Part shown: positions 27,610-35,693 of the stretch, in pieces
Layout: every line of letters starts with the position of its first letter
How positions within the stretch are numbered: position 1 is the first letter of the stretch
Assembly: GCF_008014745.1 (NCBI RefSeq)
Contig: NZ_VPFD01000002.1
Location: forward strand, 186,001 to 250,000
From: Massilia arenae
Lineage (GTDB): Bacteria > Pseudomonadota > Gammaproteobacteria > Burkholderiales > Burkholderiaceae_D
DNA length: 64,000 nucleotides
Direction of reading: 5' to 3'
The notes under the pieces: model-generated
The model's database searches: none
The model's input: only the letters and a program-made list of their open reading frames with translations
What the model was told of the DNA's origin: nothing
Made by a program: the position numbers and the translations under genes

Positions 27610-27629
27610 TCAGCACGTTCGTTTTCATG

Positions 27630-27661
27630 AAACCCGTCCTGCGCAAGCCGGACGGGTTTTT
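27630..27661 (+). terminator. Intrinsic terminator after the FtsH-like gene
   Basis: AAACCCGTCC (27630-27639) pairs with GGACGGGTTT (27650-27659) around a 10-nt loop and runs into TTTTTG. It lies 20 bp after the stop codon and separates the gene from the convergent Tle1-like gene. Confidence 0.85.
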
Positions 27662-27692
27662 GTTTGTAAAGGGGGAATGTGTGGTGAGCTGA

Positions 27693-29783
27693 TCATGCTG
27701 GTGCAATATAGTCGGGATGGTGGTCGGATGCGGACGCGTCGACTGCGGATAGCAAAACCGAATCGTGTCCGCCGTAGATCTTCCTGAAGCGCAGATAGCC
27801 GGCGCCTGCAAGCCAGGCGATGGATGACTCCCAAGGCTCGCGTCCAGTGGTGGACATGCGCGGAATGGCTTTCGTTTTCCTGTATTCATCGACAGCTCGC
27901 CGCTGTTCCGGGCTCAATCGGTCCGAGGCGACCTTGTAATCGGACTTGCCCGCAAGCGTAGGTAGCCTGACCTTTGCCTCATCCAGCTCACGTCTTCGCT
28001 GCCAGCCCTGCAATTCCTTGTGGGCCTTGTCCTCACTGTCGGGATTGCCCGGTCTCAGCTTGAACCAGGCCCGCGAATCGTGAACGTAATTGTCGAAGAA
28101 AGTCACGACGCAGGGAGCTACTGAAAGTTCGCCTTTCCACCACGTGGCGATTTCGAGCCATTCCGATTCATGGTCGTTGTTGAAGCCTCGATGCTGTGCC
28201 CTGAATAGCGTGTGCGCGCCTTTTTCGCGTCTCCATTCAGTGAATTTCTCGATCTCATCTTCGAATTCCAGGGCGGCGCTGTACAAATCGTTCTTGTCGA
28301 AATTGGACGCCTTGGAAAAGCTTTCGCTGGACTGCAGCGGATGTGCGCTGCTGACGCGGCGCCAGAGGCGCCATTCGATGCATTTCCGCGCCTGCTCACG
28401 CATGATCAGGTGCAGTGGGCCTGTCTTGACCTCGCATGTGGCGATATACGCGTTGAAATCTGCAATGGCTTTCTTGGTCAGCGCAAATCTCGATTTGGCC
28501 GATGTGCTGGCGAGTTCGAGCTTCAGCGGTACGCCGCCTACTCGCGCGGTCCTGTACATCATCAAGAGTGGAATTCTCGACAGCATGTCGTCCCCGTTTG
28601 GATCGGTACCCCGGCCCTGTTCGGTTGGACAATAACCGCAGCCTATGTCGGAGTGTGCTCCCGGCAGCACGATCTCCTCATGACGTGATGAAAGGTTTCC
28701 GCCTACCGAGATCGAATCGACCGGGAAGCTGCGTCTGATTTCATGGGCTGCGACCAGATGAAGGCATGGGATATTTGCTGGAACACGCAGGCTGTCCTCA
28801 CTGTCCGCCCACGCGCCGTGGCCGGTTGAACCACCCAGGGTATTTCCCACTCCAATCGCCGCAACGGTATCGAACAGACCCAAGAAATCGAACTGGACTG
28901 GGAATCCACCAAGCGACATGCCGCCGGATTTTCCACTAAGCTGGGCATCGAGCTCGCACAAGGACTGCAGCCAGTTGGTGAAGGCGCGCGCTTGCGTCGC
29001 ACCGCGTGAAAATCCGAAGATCGAGATGTAGATTGTCTTGACCACTGCTGGGCTGATCTTCGGCGGTCGTCCGGTATGGCAATCCGGCCAGTGCTGGGCT
29101 ATGGCTTTATGCAGACGACCCAGGATGCGCTCGAATACTGCCCGGGCCATGCGATCGGCTGGTACTCCTTTCTTGCCAAAGCTGGACGTCATCGGCGGCA
29201 ACTTGCCCGTCATGTTCCTGCGCGTGCTCTTATTCAGGGTTATGTCCCGGAACATGGCGTCCATCTCTGGTGACTGTACCAAGGGGACTTTCAGGAAGTA
29301 GCGATGGACGTTATTGATAGCTTGCACGAGTGACCATAGAATTCGTCGTTCACCCATGCGACCTGCGGCAGCGCCAAACGGCTCGTCCAGCCAGTCGGCT
29401 TTATCGCCGACTTCCTTGAATGGAGAAGAGACACCGGGGGCGTAGACTTTAAAAAAATTCGTATATTGGCTCGCGTCCGTTACCCAGTCGGTCGTTTTTG
29501 GGAGTACGCCAGGAACGCTTAATCCAGGATAGCAATCATATAGCCGAGCCACGTTGGAGTGATTCCTTGCGGTTTCAGCCTGTACATAATTGTTCTTGGT
29601 GCCATCGAAAAAGAATCCGAAAAACAGGTTCGTTGTACAGGAATCTTTAGGTTGACCTTTTTTAGAATTCTCTCTATTTTCGTGGGCCTTGATCGTTTCG
29701 ATCTCTTCTTGGCCGAAGAATTTTTCTTTCAGCGAGACATTGGTAAAATTCACGTTGACGGACGGCGACAGCTGAGTATTCAT
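27693..29783 (-). CDS. Tle1-like T6SS phospholipase effector (DUF2235)
   Basis: 696-aa protein with a DUF2235 alpha/beta-hydrolase domain. FFFDGTKNN (57-65) is the family opening, and the nucleophile elbow is GFSRGA (257-262) with Ser259. FDFLGLFDTVAAIG (candidate Asp305) and VLPGAHSDIGCGY (candidate His377) supply the rest of a likely triad. Tle1 effectors are injected by type VI secretion and hydrolyse membrane phospholipids of rival cells. No signal peptide is present, as expected. It overlaps the DUF3304 gene by 4 bp and is the last gene of the vgrG module. Base composition looks less GC-rich than the housekeeping blocks. Confidence 0.88.
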   Translation of the reverse strand: MNTQLSPSVNVNFTNVSLKEKFFGQEEIETIKAHENRENSKKGQPKDSCTTNLFFGFFFDGTKNNYVQAETARNHSNVARLYDCYPGLSVPGVLPKTTDWVTDASQYTNFFKVYAPGVSSPFKEVGDKADWLDEPFGAAAGRMGERRILWSLVQAINNVHRYFLKVPLVQSPEMDAMFRDITLNKSTRRNMTGKLPPMTSSFGKKGVPADRMARAVFERILGRLHKAIAQHWPDCHTGRPPKISPAVVKTIYISIFGFSRGATQARAFTNWLQSLCELDAQLSGKSGGMSLGGFPVQFDFLGLFDTVAAIGVGNTLGGSTGHGAWADSEDSLRVPANIPCLHLVAAHEIRRSFPVDSISVGGNLSSRHEEIVLPGAHSDIGCGYCPTEQGRGTDPNGDDMLSRIPLLMMYRTARVGGVPLKLELASTSAKSRFALTKKAIADFNAYIATCEVKTGPLHLIMREQARKCIEWRLWRRVSSAHPLQSSESFSKASNFDKNDLYSAALEFEDEIEKFTEWRREKGAHTLFRAQHRGFNNDHESEWLEIATWWKGELSVAPCVVTFFDNYVHDSRAWFKLRPGNPDSEDKAHKELQGWQRRRELDEAKVRLPTLAGKSDYKVASDRLSPEQRRAVDEYRKTKAIPRMSTTGREPWESSIAWLAGAGYLRFRKIYGGHDSVLLSAVDASASDHHPDYIAPA

Positions 29784-30529
29784 GGCTTGGCCTCCATGAT
29801 ACTTTGCAGGTCTCGTTTGCTTGACTCCAACGCTTCAGCGTAGCGCATCTTGCGCTCAGCTATATAGAGTGGATCATCAGGACCACTAAACCCGCTTAGC
29901 CGATAAGGGGAATGTGACTTGGTTGACTCCCAATCCTGTCTTGTTTGGGTTAGCGGGGAGGTTTCCAACTCCTCCAATGCTTCAGTGAAAATTTTCACTT
30001 CGTGGGCGGTTAGCTTTCGATGCAGTTCCCATCGCTCACGTCTATACTCGATGGATGGCACCGGCCACCCTTTGATCGCTCCCGGCCAATTGGGGTGATC
30101 AGGCTGATAATCGCTCGAGACCACTTCTACCTTGCCATCGGCTTTACGCAGCACCCATATCTCTCCCGGCTTGCCGTCGACATATTGGGGAACTTCAGCC
30201 TCGACAACTTCCTTTATCTCCGGGATGGTGCCTTCAGACTGCTTTTCTAAATAGTGTGTCGTGTGAATTTTCAACTTCAGCCCAGGGTGCCATTTGCGTG
30301 GCAACACGGCGCAACAGGTGATTCCGCTGGCACCATATGGATCGATCAAACCACTGCCGCCGCTGATCATTTCCGGATTCTCCGGATCCCTGAGATAGAA
30401 GCTGAACGTCTCGTCGGTATGATTCACACCGTGCAGACTCACGCCAACAGTCTCTTCCTCACGCGCCAAGACATAGACAGCCGTCGAAATGAGTACCAGT
30501 ACGACCAGGAATACTTTGTTACCACTCAT
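29780..30529 (-). CDS. DUF3304 protein, possible immunity partner of the Tle1-like effector
   Basis: 249 aa. The N-terminus (MSGNKVFLVVLVLISTAVYV) is a signal anchor or uncleaved signal peptide, placing the rest in the periplasm or on the membrane. The SGGSGLIDPYGASGITCCAV and LPRKWHPGLKLKIHT segment is the DUF3304 signature. Such genes recur next to Tle1-type effectors and VgrG, so a role as immunity (Tli) protein is inferred. The start ATG 30529 follows GGAG; the frame to 30583 lacks support. It ends in an ATGA overlap with the effector gene. Low-GC codon use is apparent. Confidence 0.72.
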   Translation of the reverse strand: MSGNKVFLVVLVLISTAVYVLAREEETVGVSLHGVNHTDETFSFYLRDPENPEMISGGSGLIDPYGASGITCCAVLPRKWHPGLKLKIHTTHYLEKQSEGTIPEIKEVVEAEVPQYVDGKPGEIWVLRKADGKVEVVSSDYQPDHPNWPGAIKGWPVPSIEYRRERWELHRKLTAHEVKIFTEALEELETSPLTQTRQDWESTKSHSPYRLSGFSGPDDPLYIAERKMRYAEALESSKRDLQSIMEAKP

Positions 30530-30545
30530 GGCATCACCGCTCCTT

Positions 30546-31358
30546 TCAAGCTCGATCGACTTGCGTCGCTTGCCAATTGGCAAAATTGTCTGCGGCAGTC
30601 GTTGGCGTTTCGATTTGTCCCTCCCGCCACAGGAACTCGCACCAGTCCAGCAGCGCCGGTTCTTTTAATCGCGCTTTTTCCGCCACCTGCAGCGCCAGCG
30701 TCAGCACTTCATATCCCTGCCATGCCGGGATGAACGGCCCCGGATGACGCCGCATGAACAGCGCCTGCATCTCGTCGATAAGACTGTCTTCCACTAGCAT
30801 CGCGAACTGCCGCGCATCCAGCACAGGAAAAGCTGCGACCTCTGCATCGGCACCGTCGAGCCGAATCTCCTGCCAGGCACCGCTGCGAGCGACACAAGCC
30901 CAACTCGTCGCAGGACCGAGAAGCTGCGCGCGCTGACCTGGATCCAGCGCCTGGACGATTGCCGGAATCCGCCGTGTATCGGCAAAGCGCAAATGAAACC
31001 GCTGCCCATCCGCTTCGACGACTGTCCATGCCGTTATCCTCGCAGCGAGCTGTCCCAGATCCTCGTGCGTCCGGATCACGCTGACCATGGGCCAGCCGCT
31101 GCAGCGCTGCAGTATGCGTCGGGCAGATGCATCCTCCGGATCGAATGGCATCAGGAACGACGACAGATCCAGCGCCTCTTCGCTGCAGCCCGGCAGCGAG
31201 GCGAACAGCATGATTTTCCGGTCTGGATGGATGCTCCGATGCAGCCCGGGAACGAAAGCACCGTCGATCAACAAATGCAGCCGCTGTCCAGCAGCGAGGT
31301 CTCGCGTACGGGCGCACAACTCGTCCATCCAACTATCCACAAACGGTGCGATCAGCAT
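30546..31358 (-). CDS. DUF4123 T6SS effector adaptor/chaperone
   Basis: 270 aa. The N-terminal half carries the DUF4123 pattern: HLLIDGAFVPG at the start, then LPGCSEEALDLSSFLMPF, CSGWPMVSVIRTHEDLGQLA and HLRFADTRRIPAIVQAL. DUF4123 proteins (Tap/TEC) load specific effectors onto the cognate VgrG and are not themselves secreted. Start ATG 31358 is one base after the vgrG stop codon, so translation is probably coupled; the frame to 31532 is inside vgrG and non-coding. The position between vgrG and the effector is typical. Confidence 0.85.
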   Translation of the reverse strand: MLIAPFVDSWMDELCARTRDLAAGQRLHLLIDGAFVPGLHRSIHPDRKIMLFASLPGCSEEALDLSSFLMPFDPEDASARRILQRCSGWPMVSVIRTHEDLGQLAARITAWTVVEADGQRFHLRFADTRRIPAIVQALDPGQRAQLLGPATSWACVARSGAWQEIRLDGADAEVAAFPVLDARQFAMLVEDSLIDEMQALFMRRHPGPFIPAWQGYEVLTLALQVAEKARLKEPALLDWCEFLWREGQIETPTTAADNFANWQATQVDRA

Positions 31359-31359
31359 G

Positions 31360-34182
31360 TCACTCCACCATGGTGAACACCGGCCCTGCGGCCAGCGATT
31401 TCCTGAGGCATTCGAGGCAGATACTGCGTGGCAGGGCCGGCATCGGATATCCCAATTTCTCCGGTCCGGAAAGACTCTTCTTTCCCGCTTTGACCACCAA
31501 CTTTCCTGGACACTGCACGACGATGTTTCCACCGTCGATCGTGATGTTGGCGCCGCCGGCGACGCTCAAGGAGATGCTCTTTGCCGCAGCCCATTCGATA
31601 TGGGCGTTGGCGCTGACCACGTCGACGTCGTCCCGTGCCTGGACCGTCACGCCGTCGAACTGTGCCTGGACATCGATGCCATCCCGCGCCGTGATCAGTT
31701 GCAGGCCGGGCTGGCCAGCCTCCTGCTTTGCCGCACCGCCGAGCATGCCGATCGCCTGGCCTGAATGCACCCGCATCCGGGCGCCGCTGACGTATTGCGC
31801 GTCGTCGCCCCCAATGAGTAAACAGGTCTCGCCATTGGTGAGCTGCAGGCTTTGCCCGGCGTTGACGCCGAGCCCCTCCTTGGCGACGAACGCGATCAAC
31901 GGATCGGCCATATGCGGCAGCCTTCCCGATCCGGCGCTGACGAAGCCCTGCTGGTCGACCTTGCCCGAGAGTGCAGCGTGCAAGGCGCGCAAGGGTGGCG
32001 CTTCGTCATCGAGCACACTGGCATCGGATTTGGCCGCACCGGTATGCGCTGCCAGTCCCACCGTCTCATGAGCAGCCGCGGCGCCGTGCAGGTTACCGAC
32101 CAGTTTCAGGACCTGTTCCAGCAAGCCAATGCCGGCATCATTGGCGCCAGCAGGGGCGCGTGCGGTCGCACCATGGACAATCGGGTAGCTCGATACCAGC
32201 AGCCCTGCACCTGCCCGCACCGCCCCATAGGCATCGGTACGAAGCTCCGCCCCAAGCCCGCGAAAACTGCCGCGATAGTTGTCGGTAGAGTGGACCAGAT
32301 GCCCAAGATTGAGTTCGCTCGCGGCATGACTGCACTTGAGCTGCACCCGGCCCTGTGCATCGGTGTCATCGAACAGCAGCTGGTTGTAGCCGCTGCCACC
32401 GAATTCCTTGCTGCGGATGCCCCATTGCGCCGCGCCGTTGCGGTGACCGGCGCTGTCGGCCGAAGCCCCATGCCATACAGGACTGTTGCCGCCAGCGAGA
32501 TTGCCCTGCCCGGATCGTGCGTGGTCATGCGCCCGCTCGAACGGAGACGTCGACTTGTTCGCGGTGTGCTGTCCACCGGGCGTCGGAGCGATGCCGCCTT
32601 CACCTTTCCCGTTGTATAGCGCGCCAATGATGATCGGGCGATCGATATCATTTTCAAGAAACTGGACGAGCACCTCTTGCCCGATACGCGGCAAGAACTG
32701 ACATCCCATGCCGCTTCCAGCCGATCTTTGCGCCACGCGCACCCAACAGCTCGCATTGCCTTGATCCTGCCAGTGAAACCGGATCCGCACACGCCCGAGA
32801 CGATCGCAATACAGCTCATCCGCACCATTGGGACGATCGCTGCCGTCCGCGCCAACGACAATCGCGCTTTGCGACCCGTGTGCCGTCGGTTTGGTGTAAT
32901 TGCGCCCGGCGCTGACAGCCAGTCGCGGGCGCCACGGCAGTTCTACAGGAATGGCTTCAAAGCAGTTGGCATAACCAGTCCGGCGCGCCTGCTCGATCGC
33001 CAGGCCAAATTCTTCCGACACCTCACGCATCACTTCTCCCAGCAGCTCTGGGATGGGACCGAACAGCTCGGCCAGTGCGTGCTGGGCCGCTGGCGGCAAA
33101 TTGTTGACCCCGACGCTCCTGACGCGCAATATGGTGAACGCCGCGCTGCCACCGGATTGCCGCAGCGGCATGCCGCTGACTTTCAGGCGCGTTCCGGCAC
33201 GCAGCGTGCGCACCGTGGAACGGCCTTGCCAATGCTGTCCGCGCGCTTCGGCTTCCTGCATCTGCAGGTCGGCATAGCGCCGCGCCTGATCGCCATTGGC
33301 ATAGGCGTACTGCCCCGGTACGTCGTACGTCTCTAACTCTGGGAGTTTATTGTTGCGCACGAAGGATGGAGAGTTGGCGCTGACGCTGCGTTTCGATTTG
33401 TAATCCGGGCTCAGCAAGGTGGTAAGCGATGCATGCAGGCGTCGCTGGGACACCAACGCTTGCACGGAGTCGGCCTGCTCGACCGAGCTGGCGCCGTGAA
33501 AGCGGATGCCGTCACCGGATGCGCTGCTCGCATCTTCCGGCACGGCGCTGGCCTGGGTGCTGTCCGCAAACAGCACCAGCCCGTGTCCGGCATCGTCCTG
33601 CTCGACGCGCCAGCCCAAACCTTCTTCGGCCAGTAAGCGACGGACGAAGTCGAGATCGGTTTCCCGGTACTGGCAGCAATAGCTGCGCGAATGAGTCCCC
33701 GTCATGAAGGCACTGGTCTCGTCGCTCCAACGCCAGCGTGCCAGCGGCAAATATGCGGAAAATACCGCATCGACGATATCGATCACGCGCTTGTCCTGCC
33801 ATACGCGGCAGTTGCGGACATGCCCTAGGCGCCATAGCCAAGGCGAGATCCGAATCCGGTAGCGTGCCAGGCCGCCATCGCTGCCTAACTGCGCAACCTC
33901 GCTGATCTCGCCGGACAGGGGAGACCGTGTGCCGTCCGCCAGGCTAAGTTCGAGCTTGGCCGCTTGCCCCAGCAAGGCCTGGGGCTGGACGAATGCGCTC
34001 GGAGAAAGTGCGATTAACTCGCAACCGCCTACGTCCTGTAACCCATCTTCAGCGTAGAAAGCCTCGGCCAGAAAATCGCACCGTGCCCCACGACTGTCTC
34101 CAATAGACAGATTCATCAATCTGGATGTGCCTGAATACTCAGCCAATGCGGTCTTGATCTGCTCCGTCAATGCGGTGGCCAT
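31360..34182 (-). CDS. vgrG: Type VI secretion tip protein VgrG (TssI) with DUF2345
   Basis: 940-aa T6SS spike protein. The gp27-like N-terminal region has SRSYCCQYRETDLDFVRRLL and EEGLGW. The gp5-like OB region has DRLGRVRIRFHW, CWVRVAQ and GSGMGCQFLPRIGQEVLVQF with NDIDRPIIIGALYNG. A DUF2345 region (about 720-900) follows with repeated beta-strand patterns. The C-terminus PRSICLECLRKSLAAGPVF is a cysteine-containing tail that could dock the adaptor. I favour ATG 34182, preceded by GGAG, over a GTG at 34218. No tss core gene lies in the window, so this is an orphan vgrG island. Confidence 0.93.
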   Translation of the reverse strand: MATALTEQIKTALAEYSGTSRLMNLSIGDSRGARCDFLAEAFYAEDGLQDVGGCELIALSPSAFVQPQALLGQAAKLELSLADGTRSPLSGEISEVAQLGSDGGLARYRIRISPWLWRLGHVRNCRVWQDKRVIDIVDAVFSAYLPLARWRWSDETSAFMTGTHSRSYCCQYRETDLDFVRRLLAEEGLGWRVEQDDAGHGLVLFADSTQASAVPEDASSASGDGIRFHGASSVEQADSVQALVSQRRLHASLTTLLSPDYKSKRSVSANSPSFVRNNKLPELETYDVPGQYAYANGDQARRYADLQMQEAEARGQHWQGRSTVRTLRAGTRLKVSGMPLRQSGGSAAFTILRVRSVGVNNLPPAAQHALAELFGPIPELLGEVMREVSEEFGLAIEQARRTGYANCFEAIPVELPWRPRLAVSAGRNYTKPTAHGSQSAIVVGADGSDRPNGADELYCDRLGRVRIRFHWQDQGNASCWVRVAQRSAGSGMGCQFLPRIGQEVLVQFLENDIDRPIIIGALYNGKGEGGIAPTPGGQHTANKSTSPFERAHDHARSGQGNLAGGNSPVWHGASADSAGHRNGAAQWGIRSKEFGGSGYNQLLFDDTDAQGRVQLKCSHAASELNLGHLVHSTDNYRGSFRGLGAELRTDAYGAVRAGAGLLVSSYPIVHGATARAPAGANDAGIGLLEQVLKLVGNLHGAAAAHETVGLAAHTGAAKSDASVLDDEAPPLRALHAALSGKVDQQGFVSAGSGRLPHMADPLIAFVAKEGLGVNAGQSLQLTNGETCLLIGGDDAQYVSGARMRVHSGQAIGMLGGAAKQEAGQPGLQLITARDGIDVQAQFDGVTVQARDDVDVVSANAHIEWAAAKSISLSVAGGANITIDGGNIVVQCPGKLVVKAGKKSLSGPEKLGYPMPALPRSICLECLRKSLAAGPVFTMVE

Positions 34183-34413
34183 GTCGAGATGTGCTCCAGA
34201 TAAACTTATCGGAGACACGATATCGGTGCTCTGAAGTTTAGCTATTGCGTTACGTCATCACTCGCCGCGTGAGCTTTGTGCCGGACCACGAGATCACGAA
34301 AAGTTGATGTCATTGTTCTGCGCTGTTCATTACCGCATGCAAGCTCAGGTAGATGATCAGGCTCTTCCGCTTGGCTATGATGGGTGGGCGTACTTCATAT
34401 ACAGGAGATTTTG

Positions 34414-34920
34414 ATGCATACCCAGAAGCTTGCCTGTTTCGTCCTTCTCGCAGCGCTGATCGGTATCACAGCGCCTGCCGAGGCCAGATCGCCGAATCAG
34501 GTTCTTGGCACCTGGCGCATGGTGACCGCGCAGATCGACCCGGACGGCAAGAACGTGCCGGCCTACGGCGACAAGCCAAATGGCCTGCTGGTGTTCACCG
34601 AAGACATGCATTTCATCGAAGTGCTGAGCGATGCGAACATTCCAAAATTCGCCTCAAATGTCCGAGGGCAGGGCACGACCGAAGAAAACCGCGCCGCGAT
34701 GGCCGGCAGCATCGGCTTCTTCGGCACCTATACGGTGGACAAGGACGGCGTCTTCAGCGGCAACCGCGTCGAAGCATCGACCTTTCCGAACTGGATCGGG
34801 CAGGTGCGTACCCGCAAGGAGCTGCGCCTGGTTGTCGAAGGCGATCGCATGACCGAGAATTTCCAGAGGCCGGACGGCACCAGGATCCGGATCGTCTGGC
34901 AGCGGGTAAAGCGTCAGTAG
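34414..34920 (+). CDS. Exported lipocalin-like domain protein
   Basis: 168 aa with a Sec signal peptide (about residues 1-24, ending PAEA-R). The mature part begins NQVLGTWRMVTAQ and has a beta-rich pattern with YGDKPNGLLVFTEDMHF, GFFGTYTVDKDGVF and RIRIVWQR, matching lipocalin_5-type domains. These small barrels may bind hydrophobic ligands; the role is unknown. AGGAGA precedes ATG 34414 with 6 bp spacing. It lies between vgrG and the decayed FtsH-like fragment and reads away from vgrG. Confidence 0.8.
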   Translation: MHTQKLACFVLLAALIGITAPAEARSPNQVLGTWRMVTAQIDPDGKNVPAYGDKPNGLLVFTEDMHFIEVLSDANIPKFASNVRGQGTTEENRAAMAGSIGFFGTYTVDKDGVFSGNRVEASTFPNWIGQVRTRKELRLVVEGDRMTENFQRPDGTRIRIVWQRVKRQ

Positions 34921-35381
34921 CGGTCACAGGACCATGCCATTATCTCGATAGCGAAGATCGACTCCTGTAATCCGATGATCAGGCTGGCCTCGCGCGTCAA
35001 GTGCGAGGTGAAACCGGCCCCTGTGAAGCAGGAATTCAACAGCAAAGTTAACTATGGATAGCTTTGCGTAAGTTTGAAGGAACGGAAAATGGCGTCTCGC
35101 ACACTCATGATGATTGCTCCTGGGATAGTGAGTCAATAATTTAGTAACCACTTCACCATATTTTGCCGTAACTGCCTGTGCTGTCGCGTTCGCTTGCGCG
35201 GTCTCTGCTCAGGGAGGTCCGCCGCCAGCCGATATCGAGAAGATCACCAAGATGCTCAATTTGATGGTGAGCCGCCTGTCGAAGTATTCGCGTTCGACGA
35301 TCGATTACAGCCAGCTCGGGCAGAAGCCAGCGGCGAGCACACCGTGCGCCTGGGGGCCTGCATCCATCAAACGACCCGATG
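34921..35381. other. Gene-poor junction with decayed sequences
   Basis: 461 bp between the lipocalin-like gene and the Rof-like gene. The minus strand shows a start with a good ribosome site (AGGAG before ATG 35108) that stops after 18 codons at 35052. The next frame continues with a coherent-looking tail (FHLALDARGQPDHRITGV) to 34924, as if a small gene had a frameshift. The plus strand carries the FtsH-like fragment at 35231-35353. I see no intact gene. Confidence 0.6.
35231..35353 (+). pseudogene. Decayed fragment of an FtsH-like gene
   Basis: 123 bp align with 27265-27388 of the FtsH-like gene by eye, with about eight substitutions and one missing base, roughly 93% identity. The fragment encodes DIEKITKMLNLMVSRLSKYS in frame, then loses frame at the missing base (CAG-AAG for CAGGAAG). 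The frame immediately upstream (AVTACAVAFACAVSAQGG) looks signal-peptide-like, but it has no start codon. Neither the AAA+ module nor the HELGH motif is present. It is therefore a remnant. Confidence 0.85.
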
Positions 35382-35636
35382 TTAGAAATCACTCAGCTTT
35401 GCGCCATCGATCTCCTCGATCTGGTCCAGACGCACGGTGTCGCCAGTACTTATCGACATGTACTCGGCACCATTCTTTGCGTATAAGTCGGTAATGGAGG
35501 CCGTGTAATACTGTATGGCGCCTGTCTCGTTGCGAATGCCGATCTGCACTGGCTTGCCTAAGGTGGCGTTGGCCTCGAGCAGATCGTGAAATTCGCAGTT
35601 GATCGGCTGGTATGGGGAAGAAAAGTTTGTCGTCAT
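35382..35636 (-). CDS. rof: Rho-binding antiterminator, Rof/YaeO-like
   Basis: 84 aa. YQPINCEFHDLLEANATLGK matches the Rof start (YxPIxCxxYDxLE), and the compact beta-barrel pattern through VRLDQIEEIDG near the C-terminus fits the Sm-like fold. In E. coli Rof binds Rho and inhibits termination. It is a single gene between decayed sequence and the antiporter gene. The adjacent junction suggests the island boundary lies just beyond its 3' end. Confidence 0.8.
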   Translation of the reverse strand: MTTNFSSPYQPINCEFHDLLEANATLGKPVQIGIRNETGAIQYYTASITDLYAKNGAEYMSISTGDTVRLDQIEEIDGAKLSDF

Positions 35637-35693
35637 GGTCGAGTCACTTTCAATGGGGTTATCAAGGCGAGCGAGTTGGGCAAATTTGTTGAG

